A program made the position numbers and the translations under genes. Positions 34,495 to 44,168 of a stretch of DNA of 64,000 nucleotides are shown piece by piece; positions within the stretch are counted from its first letter, which is position 1; each line of letters opens with the position of its first letter. This DNA is from CALXVA01 sp944393025. Its GTDB lineage: Bacteria > Bacillota > Clostridia > TANB77 > CAG-508. The notes under the pieces are model-generated. The model was not told the origin of the DNA, searched no databases, and saw only the letters and a program-made list of their open reading frames with translations. The stretch covers positions 930,001 through 994,000 of the forward strand of contig OZ007016.1 of the NCBI GenBank assembly GCA_963931445.1, read 5' to 3'.

Positions 34495-34508
34495 CAAACT
34501 ATTGTTTT
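34495..34508 (+). promoter_or_regulatory. LexA/SOS-like operator of uvrA
   Basis: CAAAC-TATT-GTTTT has the same CAAAC-N4-GTTT pattern as the box before the Y-family polymerase and overlaps the -35 of the uvrA promoter. uvrA is a known LexA target in Firmicutes. Confidence 0.55.
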
Positions 34509-34530
34509 TAAAATTAAATTATAGTATAAT
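34502..34530 (+). promoter_or_regulatory. uvrA promoter
   Basis: TTGTTT (34502-34507) and TATAAT (34525-34530) with a 17-base spacer, 39 bases before the uvrA start. Confidence 0.75.
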
Positions 34531-34569
34531 ATATAAGTGTTTATTATATAAACTTATGGGGGAAATTAA

Positions 34570-37401
34570 ATGAATGATAAAATAGTAATAAAAGGTGCAA
34601 AAGAACATAACCTTAAAGATATAAATTTAGAAATACCAAGGGACAAGCTTGTTGTTATAACAGGTCTTTCAGGTTCTGGTAAATCTTCTTTAGCTTTTGA
34701 TACATTATATGCGGAAGGACAAAGAAGGTATGTTGAAAGTCTATCTTCTTATGCAAGACAATTTTTAGGTTTAATGGAAAAACCAGATGTAGAATCAATT
34801 GAAGGACTCTCACCAGCAATTTCAATAGACCAAAAAACAACCTCAAGAAATCCTCGCTCTACTGTTGGTACTGTTACAGAAATATATGATTATATTCGTC
34901 TTTTGTATGCCAGAATTGGTGTCCCATATTGCCCAAAATGTGGTAAGAGAATAGAAAAACAGACTATAGATCAAATAATAGATTCTATATTAGAATTAGA
35001 AGAAGGAACAAAGATACAAGTATTATCACCAGTTGTAAGAGGAAGAAAAGGAGAATTTGTAAAATTATTAGAAGATTTTCAAAAAGAAGGATTTGTAAGA
35101 GCAAGAATAGATGGAGAAACAATAGAACTTTCTGATGATTTAGATATAGATAGAAAGAAAAAACATAATATAGAACTTATAGTAGATAGATTAGTTATAA
35201 AAGAAGATATAAGAAGCAGATTAACAGAATCTGTAGAAATTGCTTTAAAACATGCAAATAACATAGTGATAATAGAAGATAGTACTAATAAAAAAGAACT
35301 TTTATTTAGCCAAAATTATGCTTGTCCAGATTGTGGAATTAGTTTTGAAGAACTAACACCTAGAATGTTCTCATTTAATAATCCTTTTGGAGCATGTCCT
35401 ACTTGTACAGGTATTGGTTATTTAATGAAAATGGATGAGGATTTAATTGTTCCAGATAGAAATAAAACTTTATATGATGGAATAAAAGCTTTTGGTGCAA
35501 GTACAATGAAAAAAGGCGATACAATGGCAAAAATGTATTTTGAAAGTATTGCAAAACATTATGGTGTAGAAATAAAAAATGTACCAATAAAGAAATTACC
35601 AAAAGAGTTTCTAGACAAAATATTATATGGAACAGGAAATGAAGAAATAGACTTTGAGTATTCATCACCAGCTGGAATTCGAAAATTTAGAGCACCATTT
35701 GAAGGAGTTATTCCAACCTTAGAAAGAAGACATAATGAAACTAAATCTCAAGGAATGCGTACTTTTTATGAAATGTATATGAGTGATTCTCATTGTCCAG
35801 AATGTAATGGGGCAAGGCTAAAAAAAGAAAGTTTATCAGTAAAAGTTGGAGATAAAAATATAAATGAACTTACAGATATGTCTATAAACAAAATAAAAGA
35901 TTATTTAAATTCTTTAGTATTAAACAATAAAGATAAAATGATTGCAGACCAAATATTTAAAGAATTAAATAAAAGATTACAATTCTTAATTGATGTAGGT
36001 TTAGAATATTTAACACTATCAAGAAGTGCTGGAACACTATCTGGAGGAGAAGCACAGCGTATTAGACTCGCAACACAAATTGGTTCAGGATTAACAGGTG
36101 TTTTATATATACTAGATGAACCAAGTATTGGTCTTCACCAAAGAGATAATGATAAATTACTTTTAACACTTAAAAAATTGCGTGATTTAGGAAATACAGT
36201 TTTGGTAGTAGAACATGATGAAGATACAATGTATGCAGCAGACCAGATTATAGATATAGGTCCGGGAGCAGGAGTTCATGGTGGAAAAGTAATGGCACAA
36301 GGAACTGCAGAAGAAATAAAGCTTGTTTCAGAATCTATTACAGGACAATACCTAAGTGGAAGAAAACAAATTTTGGTTCCTAAAAAAAGAAGAAAATCAA
36401 ATGGAAAATCAATAGAAGTAAAAGGTGCTATAGAAAATAATTTAAAAAATATTAATGTTAAATTTCCTCTTGGACAATTTGTATGTGTTACAGGTGTTTC
36501 AGGTTCTGGAAAAAGTACTCTTATAAATGAAATATTATATAAAACAATTGCAAGAGATTTAAATGGATCAAATGAAAAACCTGGTAAATGTAAAGAAGTA
36601 AAAGGATTAGAGAATATTGATAAAATAATAAATATAGATCAATCACCAATAGGAAGGACACCTCGTTCAAATCCAGCAACATATACAGGAGTATTTGATA
36701 TAATTCGTGATATATTTGCTGGAACAAATGAAGCTAAAATGAGAGGTTATGAAAAAGGAAGATTCAGCTTTAATGTAGCAGGAGGAAGATGTGAAGCTTG
36801 TAATGGAGATGGAATAATTAAAATAGAAATGCACTTTTTACCAGATATATATGTTCCTTGTGAAGTATGTAAAGGAAAAAGATATAATAAAGAAACATTA
36901 GAAGTAAAATACAAAGGAAAAACAATTTCGAATGTATTAGATATGACAGTTGAAGAAGCATTAGAATTTTTTAAGAATATACCTAGAATAAAAGATAAAA
37001 TTCAAACATTATATGATGTAGGACTTGGCTATATAAAACTAGGACAACCATCTACAACACTATCAGGAGGAGAGGCACAGCGTATAAAACTTGCTACCGA
37101 ACTTTCTAAAAAGGCAACAGGAAAAACATTGTACATTTTAGATGAGCCAACTACAGGGCTTCACATTGCAGATGTTCATAGATTAGTTGATATTTTACAA
37201 AGATTAGTTAATACAGGAAATAGTATAATAGTAATTGAACATAATTTGGATTTAATAAAAACAGCAGATTATTTAATAGATTTAGGACCAGAAGGTGGAG
37301 ATGCTGGAGGAGAAATAGTTGCTGTAGGAACTCCTGAACAAATTATAAAAAATGACAGAAGTTATACAGGAAAATTCTTGAAAAAATATATTGAGAATTA
37401 A
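34570..37401 (+). CDS. uvrA: UvrABC excision nuclease subunit A
   Basis: This 943-residue protein carries two ABC ATPase modules: Walker A GLSGSGKSSL near residue 32 and GVSGSGKSTL near 645. Signature motifs are LSGGEAQRIRLATQ and LSGGEAQRIKLATEL, and the zinc fingers show CPKCGKR, CPDCG...CPTC, CPEC and the C-terminal CEAC...CEVC sets. It is the damage-recognition dimer of nucleotide excision repair and loads UvrB. Full length and intact. Confidence 0.97.
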   Translation: MNDKIVIKGAKEHNLKDINLEIPRDKLVVITGLSGSGKSSLAFDTLYAEGQRRYVESLSSYARQFLGLMEKPDVESIEGLSPAISIDQKTTSRNPRSTVGTVTEIYDYIRLLYARIGVPYCPKCGKRIEKQTIDQIIDSILELEEGTKIQVLSPVVRGRKGEFVKLLEDFQKEGFVRARIDGETIELSDDLDIDRKKKHNIELIVDRLVIKEDIRSRLTESVEIALKHANNIVIIEDSTNKKELLFSQNYACPDCGISFEELTPRMFSFNNPFGACPTCTGIGYLMKMDEDLIVPDRNKTLYDGIKAFGASTMKKGDTMAKMYFESIAKHYGVEIKNVPIKKLPKEFLDKILYGTGNEEIDFEYSSPAGIRKFRAPFEGVIPTLERRHNETKSQGMRTFYEMYMSDSHCPECNGARLKKESLSVKVGDKNINELTDMSINKIKDYLNSLVLNNKDKMIADQIFKELNKRLQFLIDVGLEYLTLSRSAGTLSGGEAQRIRLATQIGSGLTGVLYILDEPSIGLHQRDNDKLLLTLKKLRDLGNTVLVVEHDEDTMYAADQIIDIGPGAGVHGGKVMAQGTAEEIKLVSESITGQYLSGRKQILVPKKRRKSNGKSIEVKGAIENNLKNINVKFPLGQFVCVTGVSGSGKSTLINEILYKTIARDLNGSNEKPGKCKEVKGLENIDKIINIDQSPIGRTPRSNPATYTGVFDIIRDIFAGTNEAKMRGYEKGRFSFNVAGGRCEACNGDGIIKIEMHFLPDIYVPCEVCKGKRYNKETLEVKYKGKTISNVLDMTVEEALEFFKNIPRIKDKIQTLYDVGLGYIKLGQPSTTLSGGEAQRIKLATELSKKATGKTLYILDEPTTGLHIADVHRLVDILQRLVNTGNSIIVIEHNLDLIKTADYLIDLGPEGGDAGGEIVAVGTPEQIIKNDRSYTGKFLKKYIEN

Positions 37402-37483
37402 AATAGTTTAAAGAAATTAAATAACTAAGCATACATAAACTCGGAAAAATATATGAAATAATTTAAATAAAGGAATGAAAAAT

Positions 37484-38281
37484 TTGGAAATACATACACT
37501 AAATGATTTTATTACACAAATGCCAAAAAAACTTCCAAACACGATATGCCAAGCAAGATGGCTGTATTGGCAACTTGGAAAAAGAAGCTTTTATGATAGA
37601 AAATATGATAATTTTATGTTTGGAGAAGAAGAACAATATTCTATTTATTCTGATAAACCATATTTGGAACCTAATATAGTTATATGTAAAACTTTAATAA
37701 AACAATATAAAAGATTACTAGATATGGCACATATAAAAAGTGAAATTGTTATAGATAGTTTAGGACATTATTCTCTTGTTTTCTATGATGAAAATGGTAA
37801 AGGAATTCCAACAGATTTAACACATGATTTGAAAAATATACAATTTAATTGCAGTACTTCTCATTTTGGAAAAAAAGAATTAGACAAAGGTGAACTTAGA
37901 AATATTGATATTCAATTAGGAAATATAACTAAAGAAACAGGATATTCGAATGATTACTGGCATATATTAAGAAAAAAGTTAGAAGAAAGTTCACTAAATA
38001 ATAGAAGTAAACTTGAAATAGCATTACAAAGTTTACAAGAATTTGGAGATTTAAGTACTTTAGGTGAATCAGAATTATTTTCAATGTATGAAAAGTTTAT
38101 TAAATACTGTGTAGATGGTAAATTTTCTGTATATTTTTATTCTACTAGAACTAATAGTAAACCAGAAGAATTTTATTTAGAATTAAGAGAAGGAAACAGT
38201 ATTTACAAATATAAATTAAATAAACAAAGCTTAAAATTTGAGCTAAGTGAAGAAATTATAAGAGAAGATATGCAATTATAA
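37484..38281 (+). CDS. Transglutaminase-like protein (putative)
   Basis: This protein of about 265 residues may have a Cys-His-Asp triad: Cys in PNTICQARWLYWQLG, His in LGHYSLVFYDENGKG and Asp in IPTDLTHDL, in the order of transglutaminase or papain-like folds. The rest is charged and helical with a beta-rich C-terminus. I judge the start to be TTG 37484, ten bases after AAAGG; ATG 37475 abuts the ribosome site. No signal peptide, so cytoplasmic. The enzyme call is tentative and rests on motif order only. Confidence 0.4.
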   Translation: MEIHTLNDFITQMPKKLPNTICQARWLYWQLGKRSFYDRKYDNFMFGEEEQYSIYSDKPYLEPNIVICKTLIKQYKRLLDMAHIKSEIVIDSLGHYSLVFYDENGKGIPTDLTHDLKNIQFNCSTSHFGKKELDKGELRNIDIQLGNITKETGYSNDYWHILRKKLEESSLNNRSKLEIALQSLQEFGDLSTLGESELFSMYEKFIKYCVDGKFSVYFYSTRTNSKPEEFYLELREGNSIYKYKLNKQSLKFELSEEIIREDMQL

Positions 38282-38332
38282 AATTTGGTTTAAACAACTT
38301 AATCTTATTCTATGCAAAAATATATAATAATA

Positions 38333-38369
38333 AATTCCTACAGATATTTGAAAAATATTTGTAGGAATT
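38333..38369. terminator. Bidirectional hairpin terminator
   Basis: AATTCCTACAGATATTT pairs with AAATATTTGTAGGAATT around GAA, with one mismatch. AT-rich flanks suit both the upstream plus-strand gene and the minus-strand micropeptide gene. Confidence 0.7.
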
Positions 38370-38392
38370 ATATATTTTAGCATTTAATAAAA

Positions 38393-38473
38393 TTATTTTG
38401 CTTCATTGTTGGGAGTATTTTTACCTTTATTTCCTTTTTTGTTATTCTTTTTTGTATTTGTATTTTCTGACAT
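38393..38473 (-). CDS. 26-residue Lys/Asn-rich micropeptide
   Basis: A minus-strand frame with a perfect GGAGGTG site ten bases before ATG encodes a peptide made almost only of Asn, Lys, Thr, Glu and Gly (SENTNTKKNNKKGNKGK and a short tail). Its own terminator follows. Such basic disordered peptides occur in spore formers, but I cannot assign it. Expression is plausible from the ribosome site alone. Confidence 0.45.
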   Translation of the reverse strand: MSENTNTKKNNKKGNKGKNTPNNEAK

Positions 38474-38593
38474 TTAAGATGCACCTCCAATCTTAATACA
38501 AGTATGTACAAAATAAATAAATTTATGCAAAACTACTAAAAAATATATACTTAGTTATTAAATAAATGATAGTACCAAATAAACTTTATAGCA

Positions 38594-38621
38594 TTGAATT
38601 TATAAAAAATTGTGATATAAT
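38594..38621 (+). promoter_or_regulatory. Promoter of the CMP kinase gene
   Basis: TTGAAT (38594-38599) and TATAAT (38616-38621), spacer 16, with TGA before the -10 (extended -10). Confidence 0.65.
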
Positions 38622-38654
38622 CTTATAGAAATTAATTTGGAGGTAAAATAATAA

Positions 38655-39341
38655 ATGGAAGACAATATAGTAATAGGAATTGAAGGATTAGTAGGTTCAG
38701 GAAAAACTTCAATATGTAGAGAACTATTAAAGCTTATTCCAAACAGCATTATATTACATGGTGGAAATTTATATAGAGGAATTATATATGCACTTATGAA
38801 TAATTCAAAAAATATTGAATTATCAAATTTAAAATCAAATATACAAAACATAGATATAAAAAGTTTAATGGACAAGTTAAAAGTAGAATTAAAAATAGAA
38901 GATAGAGAGAGCATAATATATGTAAATGGAGTAAAGATAGATGAAGATAACTTACAATCTCAAGAAGCTTCAATAGCAGTATCAATAGCAGGTGGAACAG
39001 CAGATAATTCACATTTGTATGTTTTTGGAAAAAATTTAATTAATACATATAAGGGAAAATTTAATGTTATTGTATCTGGAAGAGACTTAATGAATATTTA
39101 TCCAAACTTAGATTATCATTTTTTTATAACTGCTTCATTAGAAGAAAGAATAAAAAGAAAAATGATCCAATATGGTAATAATGCAAAATATGAAGAAATA
39201 AAACAAAACATAATAGCAAGAGATGATTTGCAAGAAAAAGCAGGCTATTACAAGATATATAATAATACTATAGAAATTGATGTAACAGATTGTAAATCCG
39301 CAAAAGAATCAGCAAAGAAAATATTAAATAAAATAAATTAA
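38655..39341 (+). CDS. cmk: Cytidylate kinase family protein
   Basis: This 228-residue P-loop kinase has Walker A GLVGSGKTS near residue 12, a GGNLYRGIIYALM segment like the GAMYRA motif of CMP kinases, and VIVSGRDLMNIYPNLDYHFFITASLEERIKRK matching the GRDIG...A(S)xExRxxRR lid region. It phosphorylates CMP or dCMP for nucleotide recycling. It is somewhat divergent from standard Cmk (GGNLYR instead of GAMYR), so the substrate could differ. It starts after TTGGAGG. Confidence 0.78.
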   Translation: MEDNIVIGIEGLVGSGKTSICRELLKLIPNSIILHGGNLYRGIIYALMNNSKNIELSNLKSNIQNIDIKSLMDKLKVELKIEDRESIIYVNGVKIDEDNLQSQEASIAVSIAGGTADNSHLYVFGKNLINTYKGKFNVIVSGRDLMNIYPNLDYHFFITASLEERIKRKMIQYGNNAKYEEIKQNIIARDDLQEKAGYYKIYNNTIEIDVTDCKSAKESAKKILNKIN

Positions 39342-39409
39342 AACATTTTGTAAAATTAAAACATAGTATAATTGAGATAATAATAAATTAATTTTAAACG
39401 GAGGTTAGC

Positions 39410-40810
39410 ATGGAAAATTTAAAGTTAAGAGCATTTGAAAATAATATAAGAGGAAAAAGAGTAGCTGTTATAGGTCTAGGTGTAAGTAATATTCCTTTAA
39501 TAGATTATTTGTATGATTTAATGGCTAAAGTTACAGTATTTGACGAAAGAGATATAGAAGATATAGATGAAGATGTTGTAGAAAAAATTAAAAATTACGG
39601 ATTTGAACTAATTACAGGAAAAAAAGCTTTACACTTTTTAAGAGGATTTTCAATTATTTTTCGTTCTCCAAGCTGTTTACCAAACACTTTGCAATTAGCT
39701 TCAGAACAAAAGAGAGGAGCTATAGTTACTTCTGAGATTGAAATGCTTATGAATACATGTCCATGTAAAATAATAGGAGTAACTGGAAGTGATGGAAAAA
39801 CAACAACAACAACTTTAATATATGAAATACTAAAAAAAGGAGGCTACAACTGTCATTTAGGAGGAAATATTGGAATACCTTTATTTACTAAAGTTAAAGA
39901 ATTTAAAGAAGATGATATAGTTATATTAGAATTAAGTAGTTTTCAGTTGATGGGGATGGAAATTAGCCCAGACATTTCAGTAATTACTAATATATCTCCA
40001 AATCATTTAGATAAACATAAATCATATGAAGAATATATAGAAGCTAAAAAGAATATTTTTAATTATCAAGATTCTACTGGAAAAGTTATACTTAATTATG
40101 ATAATGAAATAACTAATAGTTTTCAAAAAGAGGCTGATGGAAAAGTTATATTCTTTAGTAGTAAGGAAAAATTAGATGATGGAGTTATTTATGATAATGG
40201 AATTATAAAAGTTTGTAAAGATGGGGTAAGAGAACATCTTTTAAATGTTAAAGATTTACACTTAAGAGGCATACATAACTATGAAAATATTTGTGCAGCA
40301 ATTGCAGCAACATCTAGCTTAGTTAATAGTCAAATTCAAGCCGAAGCTATAAAGGAATTTAAAGGAGTAGAGCATAGGCTAGAATTTGTAAGAGAATTAA
40401 ATGGTGTTAAATGGTATAATGATTCAATTGGAACAAGTCCTACTAGAACTATTGCAGGACTAAATTCTTTTGATGAAAAAATTGTATTAATAGCTGGTGG
40501 CTATGATAAAAATTTAGATTATACACCAATAGCAAAACCGATTTTAGAAAAAGTTTCTAAAGTAGTACTAATGGGTAAAACTGCTCAAAAAATATATGAT
40601 GCAATAATGAAAGAACTTACAGCAAATCCAGATGTAGTATATCCAATGTATAAATGTAATACTTTAGAACAAGCTGTTGAAAGAGCAAAAAAAGTTGCAG
40701 TTCCTGGAGAAATTGTATTATTTTCCCCTGCAAGTGCAAGTTTTGATATGTTTAAAAATTTTGCTGAAAGAGGAGAAAAATTTAAAGAAATAGTTAATAA
40801 CTTAAAATAG
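39410..40810 (+). CDS. murD: UDP-N-acetylmuramoyl-L-alanine:D-glutamate ligase
   Basis: This 466-residue ligase has an N-terminal nucleotide-binding domain (RVAVIGLGVSNIPLIDYL), the ATP-binding GVTGSDGKTTTTTLIYEIL loop, LELSSFQL and NISPNHLDKHKSYEEYIEAK. The C-terminal domain shows HRLEFVRELNGVKWYNDSIGTSPTRT and LFSPASASFDMFKNFAERGEKF. It adds D-glutamate to the peptidoglycan precursor in the cytoplasm. It stands apart from the usual division and cell-wall cluster. Full length. Confidence 0.95.
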   Translation: MENLKLRAFENNIRGKRVAVIGLGVSNIPLIDYLYDLMAKVTVFDERDIEDIDEDVVEKIKNYGFELITGKKALHFLRGFSIIFRSPSCLPNTLQLASEQKRGAIVTSEIEMLMNTCPCKIIGVTGSDGKTTTTTLIYEILKKGGYNCHLGGNIGIPLFTKVKEFKEDDIVILELSSFQLMGMEISPDISVITNISPNHLDKHKSYEEYIEAKKNIFNYQDSTGKVILNYDNEITNSFQKEADGKVIFFSSKEKLDDGVIYDNGIIKVCKDGVREHLLNVKDLHLRGIHNYENICAAIAATSSLVNSQIQAEAIKEFKGVEHRLEFVRELNGVKWYNDSIGTSPTRTIAGLNSFDEKIVLIAGGYDKNLDYTPIAKPILEKVSKVVLMGKTAQKIYDAIMKELTANPDVVYPMYKCNTLEQAVERAKKVAVPGEIVLFSPASASFDMFKNFAERGEKFKEIVNNLK

Positions 40811-40863
40811 TTGAACATTTTTAATAATAATACATATTATATAAAAAGTTAAGGAGGTATAAT

Positions 40864-41463
40864 ATGTATTATAAAAATTATGAAGATTATATAAGAAATA
40901 TATTAGGTTATCCTATTAAGCAAAATTTAAATATGAGTAGAGAATTTCATAATGATACATACAATTATTCAAATAATATTCCTAAATATAGTAATGAGAT
41001 TTTAAATCTTTATCCAGAAATATACAAAATAATAAATCCTATGGTTTGTAAAATTTGTGAAGCTAATTCTAAACCTATTACAGAAGAATTACTAGAACAG
41101 ATGACAGATGAAATATATTTAAATATTGAAGGCGATATGAATATAAGTGATGACATTATAAATGTGAGAGTTAATATACCTAAAAATTCTGAAAAAAATA
41201 TTTCTAGTCAAAATATAATAAAAGAAACTAAAAATACATATAATAGAAATATGGCACAAAATAATAATCCAAATATTTTAAAACAGAATACACAGAATTT
41301 AAATAATGAAAATATTATAAACTCAGAAAAAAGGCAAGTAAGAAGAAATAATACTCTTAGAGACTTAATAAAAATTCTTATATTAAATCAATTATTATTA
41401 AATGAATTAAGAACATATAGACAAAGACCAGTGTATTCTTTTGGAACCGGATTTACAAATTAA
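40864..41463 (+). CDS. Conserved-looking protein of unknown function
   Basis: This 199-residue protein has a conserved-looking helical core NLYPEIYKIINPMVCKICEANSKPITEELLEQMTDEIYLNIE (about residues 46-90), followed by a disordered Asn/Lys-rich middle and a basic C-terminus. It follows murD after AAGGAGG and precedes a flavoprotein gene. I recognise no domain; similar proteins seem limited to Clostridia. Confidence 0.6.
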   Translation: MYYKNYEDYIRNILGYPIKQNLNMSREFHNDTYNYSNNIPKYSNEILNLYPEIYKIINPMVCKICEANSKPITEELLEQMTDEIYLNIEGDMNISDDIINVRVNIPKNSEKNISSQNIIKETKNTYNRNMAQNNNPNILKQNTQNLNNENIINSEKRQVRRNNTLRDLIKILILNQLLLNELRTYRQRPVYSFGTGFTN

Positions 41464-41482
41464 GAAGGGAATGGTATTAATT

Positions 41483-42097
41483 ATGAAAGTAATTTTAGTA
41501 AATGGAAGTCCACATAAAGATGGAGTTACTAATTTAGCATTAGAAGAAATACAAAAAGAATTAAATACCCAGCAAATAGAAACAGAAATATTTTGGATAG
41601 GTAATAAACCAATAATGGGATGCATAGGTTGTGGAAAATGTAGAAAAGGAAATAATAGATGTTTTGACAATGATATAGTAAATGAGTTTCTTGATAAAAT
41701 AGAAGATGCAGATGGTTTTGTATTTGGAAGTCCTGTTCATTTTGCATCAGCTTCAGGCGCAATTACTTCATTTTTAGATAGAACTTTTTATGCAGGTGGA
41801 AAATATTTTACTGGAAAAGTATGTAGTTGTATTACTAGCTGTAGAAGAGGAGGAGCATCTGCAGCATTTGATCAATTAAATAAATATGCTTTAATGAACA
41901 ATATGTATCTAGTAGGAAGTTCTTATTGGAATCAAATACATGGAAATAATAGGGAAGAGGCTATGCAAGATTTAGAAGGGTTACAAACTATGAGAAATAT
42001 TGGAAAAAACATGGCATATATTTTAAAATGTATGGAAATGGCAAATTTACCAAAGCCAGTATATGAAGAAAAAATTAAAACTAATTTTATTAGATAA
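41483..42097 (+). CDS. NAD(P)H-dependent FMN reductase / iron-sulfur flavoprotein family
   Basis: This 204-residue flavodoxin-like protein starts at ATG 41483. It has the FMN-binding loop LVNGSPHKDGVTNLAL, a CIGCGKCRKGNNRCFDND segment with four Cys that can bind an iron-sulfur cluster or serve as redox thiols, and GSPVHFASASGAITSFLDRTF. The family reduces quinones, azo dyes or nitro compounds, or supports electron transfer in anaerobes. An in-frame extension upstream lacks a ribosome site and overlaps the previous gene. Confidence 0.82.
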   Translation: MKVILVNGSPHKDGVTNLALEEIQKELNTQQIETEIFWIGNKPIMGCIGCGKCRKGNNRCFDNDIVNEFLDKIEDADGFVFGSPVHFASASGAITSFLDRTFYAGGKYFTGKVCSCITSCRRGGASAAFDQLNKYALMNNMYLVGSSYWNQIHGNNREEAMQDLEGLQTMRNIGKNMAYILKCMEMANLPKPVYEEKIKTNFIR

Positions 42098-42131
42098 TAT
42101 TAGATAATTTTAAAAAATGGAAAATTTTTCT

Positions 42132-42170
42132 AAGATATGTAATTATAAATTGCATATCTTATTTTATTTT
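42132..42170 (+). terminator. Terminator after the flavoprotein gene
   Basis: AAGATATG plus AATT (42132-42144) pairs with AATTGCATATCTT (42148-42160), followed by ATTTTATTTT. Confidence 0.7.
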
Positions 42171-42200
42171 GTAAATAATAATATTACAATATTTGTTTTA

Positions 42201-42264
42201 TTGTATAGGAAAAATTGATTTTTCACTTAACATTTCTGTATTCTTATCGATTTTTTCCATACAA
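42201..42264. repeat. Palindromic dispersed repeat, copy 1
   Basis: TTGTATAGGAAAAATTGAT (42201-42219) is mirrored by ATCGATTTTTTCCATACAA (42246-42264), nearly perfect. Related ends occur at 49134-49169 and 52225-52362. The surrounding 42,098-42,390 has no gene. Confidence 0.65.
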
Positions 42265-42390
42265 CAAGAATTTATATTATAATATTTAAAATTTCCTGAA
42301 AAATTAAATAAAATAATAAAACAAATATTTTTCAAGAAATAATTTTTAAAAAACTTCTTGAATTTTAAAAATTCATTTTAGGAGGAATGT

Positions 42391-42828
42391 ATGAAAGTTA
42401 GAGATTGTATGTGCAAAGAGGTAATTTATGTTAAACCAGATTGTGATGCAGAAGAATGTGCTAAATTAATGTGTCAGAATCATATAGGCTGTATACCAGT
42501 ATGTGATGATTCTAAAAAAGTTGTTGGTTTAGTAACTGATAGAGATATTTTATTAAGAACAATAGGATGTGGCAAAGAAATAAAAAATACACCAGTAAGT
42601 GATATAATGACTTGTAATATAAGTTGGTGTACTCCAGAAGAAGAAATTAAAAAAGTAGAAAATATGATGGGATCAAATCAAATAAGAAGAATACCTGTAA
42701 TGGAAAATAATAAAATAGTAGGTATATTAACATTAGGCGATTTAGCTAAAAATAAAGAAATTAATCCAGAAGGTGTTGCAATAACTTTAGAAAACATTTG
42801 TGGATGTGATAAAAATAATGCCGAATAA
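42391..42828 (+). CDS. Protein with two CBS domains
   Basis: This 145-residue protein consists of a CBS pair: residues 7-55 (MCKEVIYVKPDCDAEECAKLMCQNHIGCIPVCDDSKKVVGLVTDRDIL) and 72-122 (IMTCNISWCTPEEEIKKVENMMGSNQIRRIPVMENNKIVGILTLGDLA). CBS pairs bind adenine nucleotides and sense energy state. It is unusually Cys-rich for the family (about 10 Cys), including a CGCD tail, perhaps for metal or redox sensing. Its partner is unknown. Confidence 0.88.
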   Translation: MKVRDCMCKEVIYVKPDCDAEECAKLMCQNHIGCIPVCDDSKKVVGLVTDRDILLRTIGCGKEIKNTPVSDIMTCNISWCTPEEEIKKVENMMGSNQIRRIPVMENNKIVGILTLGDLAKNKEINPEGVAITLENICGCDKNNAE

Positions 42829-42859
42829 AAAGTAAAAATTAGTATTTATTTTTAAGTTG

Positions 42860-42905
42860 AAAATTGGTAGCGAATTTATTTTGTAAAAATCGCTACCAAT
42901 TTTTA
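42860..42905 (+). terminator. Terminator after the CBS gene
   Basis: AAATTGGTAGCG (42861-42872) pairs with CGCTACCAATTT (42891-42902), followed by TT. Confidence 0.75.
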
Positions 42906-42986
42906 GGTATTTATATAGGAATAAAATTATTATTTAAGCATAAACTATTATAAAGGACAAGTTTTCTATAAAGGAGATAGTACATA

Positions 42987-44081
42987 GTGGTAATTGATAT
43001 GAATTATTGGAACAAAGTAATAAAAAACATATTTATATTAGTTATAAGTATTGTTTTTGTATATTTTGCTTTTAAATTAGCAATTTTTTATATGCCATTT
43101 TTAGTAGCATTTATATTATCATTAATTCTAGAACCAATAATTAGATTATTAATGAGAAAAGTAAAGCTAAGTAGGAGAACTAGCTCAATAATAATATTTA
43201 TAATTGCTATTTCAATTATAATAGGAGCAGTAGCATGGATAGTTACAACACTTGTAACAGAAACAACAAAACTTTTATCTAATATAAACACATATATAGA
43301 TGCTGGTTATAACATGTACCAAAATTTAATTTCTAAAATTGATATAACTAAATTAAGCATACCAGAAAATGTTATGGATATAATTGAAAATTCTGGTTTG
43401 GAATTTTTAGACACAATAACACAATGGGTTAAAAATGTGCTTTCAAAAATAATAGAATTTATAACATCTGTTCCAACACTTGGAATATATTGTGTTATTA
43501 CAATAATTTCATTATATTTTATGTGTGTAGATAAAATATACATGATAGATCAATTAGAACATCATTTACCAGAAACTTGGGTAAAAAGAATAGGTGTTCA
43601 TCTTAAGGCATTAATAAAATCTCTAGGAGGATATCTAAAAGCTGAATTAATACTAGTTGTAATTTCATTTTTCATTTCTTTAATAGGATTATATATTTTT
43701 TATTTCTTAGATTGGAATATAGAATTTCCACTATTAATAGCATTTGGAATAGCTTTTGTAGATGCCTTACCAATATTTGGCTCGGGAACTATTATGATTC
43801 CATGGGCAGGATTTTTAGCTTTTACAGGAGATTTAAAATTAGCAATAGGAATTTTTGCCCTATGGTGTATTATGAGTATAATAAGACAATTTATTGAACC
43901 TAAAATAGTAAGTGGAAGTATAGGAATACATCCAATTTTTACTTTGATTGCAATGTATACAGGATTTAAATTTATAGGAGTTTTGGGACTTTTATTAGGA
44001 CCAATAATATTAATAATATTAAAAAATATATATGGCACAATTATTGATAAAGGAGTAGTAAAATCTATTTTGGAAAGATAG
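42987..44081 (+). CDS. ytvI: AI-2E family permease, YtvI-like
   Basis: This 364-residue membrane protein starts at GTG 42987, ten bases after AAGGAG. It has about eight hydrophobic helices and the family marker region FGIAFVDALPIFGSGTIMIPWAGFLAFTGD, then RQFIEPKIVSGSIGIHPIFTLIAMYTGFKFIGVLGLLLGPI. The AI-2E/PerM family includes YtvI, a sporulation membrane protein of similar size in Clostridia and Bacilli. Transport substrate uncertain. Confidence 0.82.
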   Translation: MVIDMNYWNKVIKNIFILVISIVFVYFAFKLAIFYMPFLVAFILSLILEPIIRLLMRKVKLSRRTSSIIIFIIAISIIIGAVAWIVTTLVTETTKLLSNINTYIDAGYNMYQNLISKIDITKLSIPENVMDIIENSGLEFLDTITQWVKNVLSKIIEFITSVPTLGIYCVITIISLYFMCVDKIYMIDQLEHHLPETWVKRIGVHLKALIKSLGGYLKAELILVVISFFISLIGLYIFYFLDWNIEFPLLIAFGIAFVDALPIFGSGTIMIPWAGFLAFTGDLKLAIGIFALWCIMSIIRQFIEPKIVSGSIGIHPIFTLIAMYTGFKFIGVLGLLLGPIILIILKNIYGTIIDKGVVKSILER

Positions 44082-44168
44082 ATTTTGATTCTCTTATATA
44101 ATAAAAATCTATACCAAAATAAATCCAGATAATCTAATATTTAAAATATTAAGTTATCTGGATTTATT

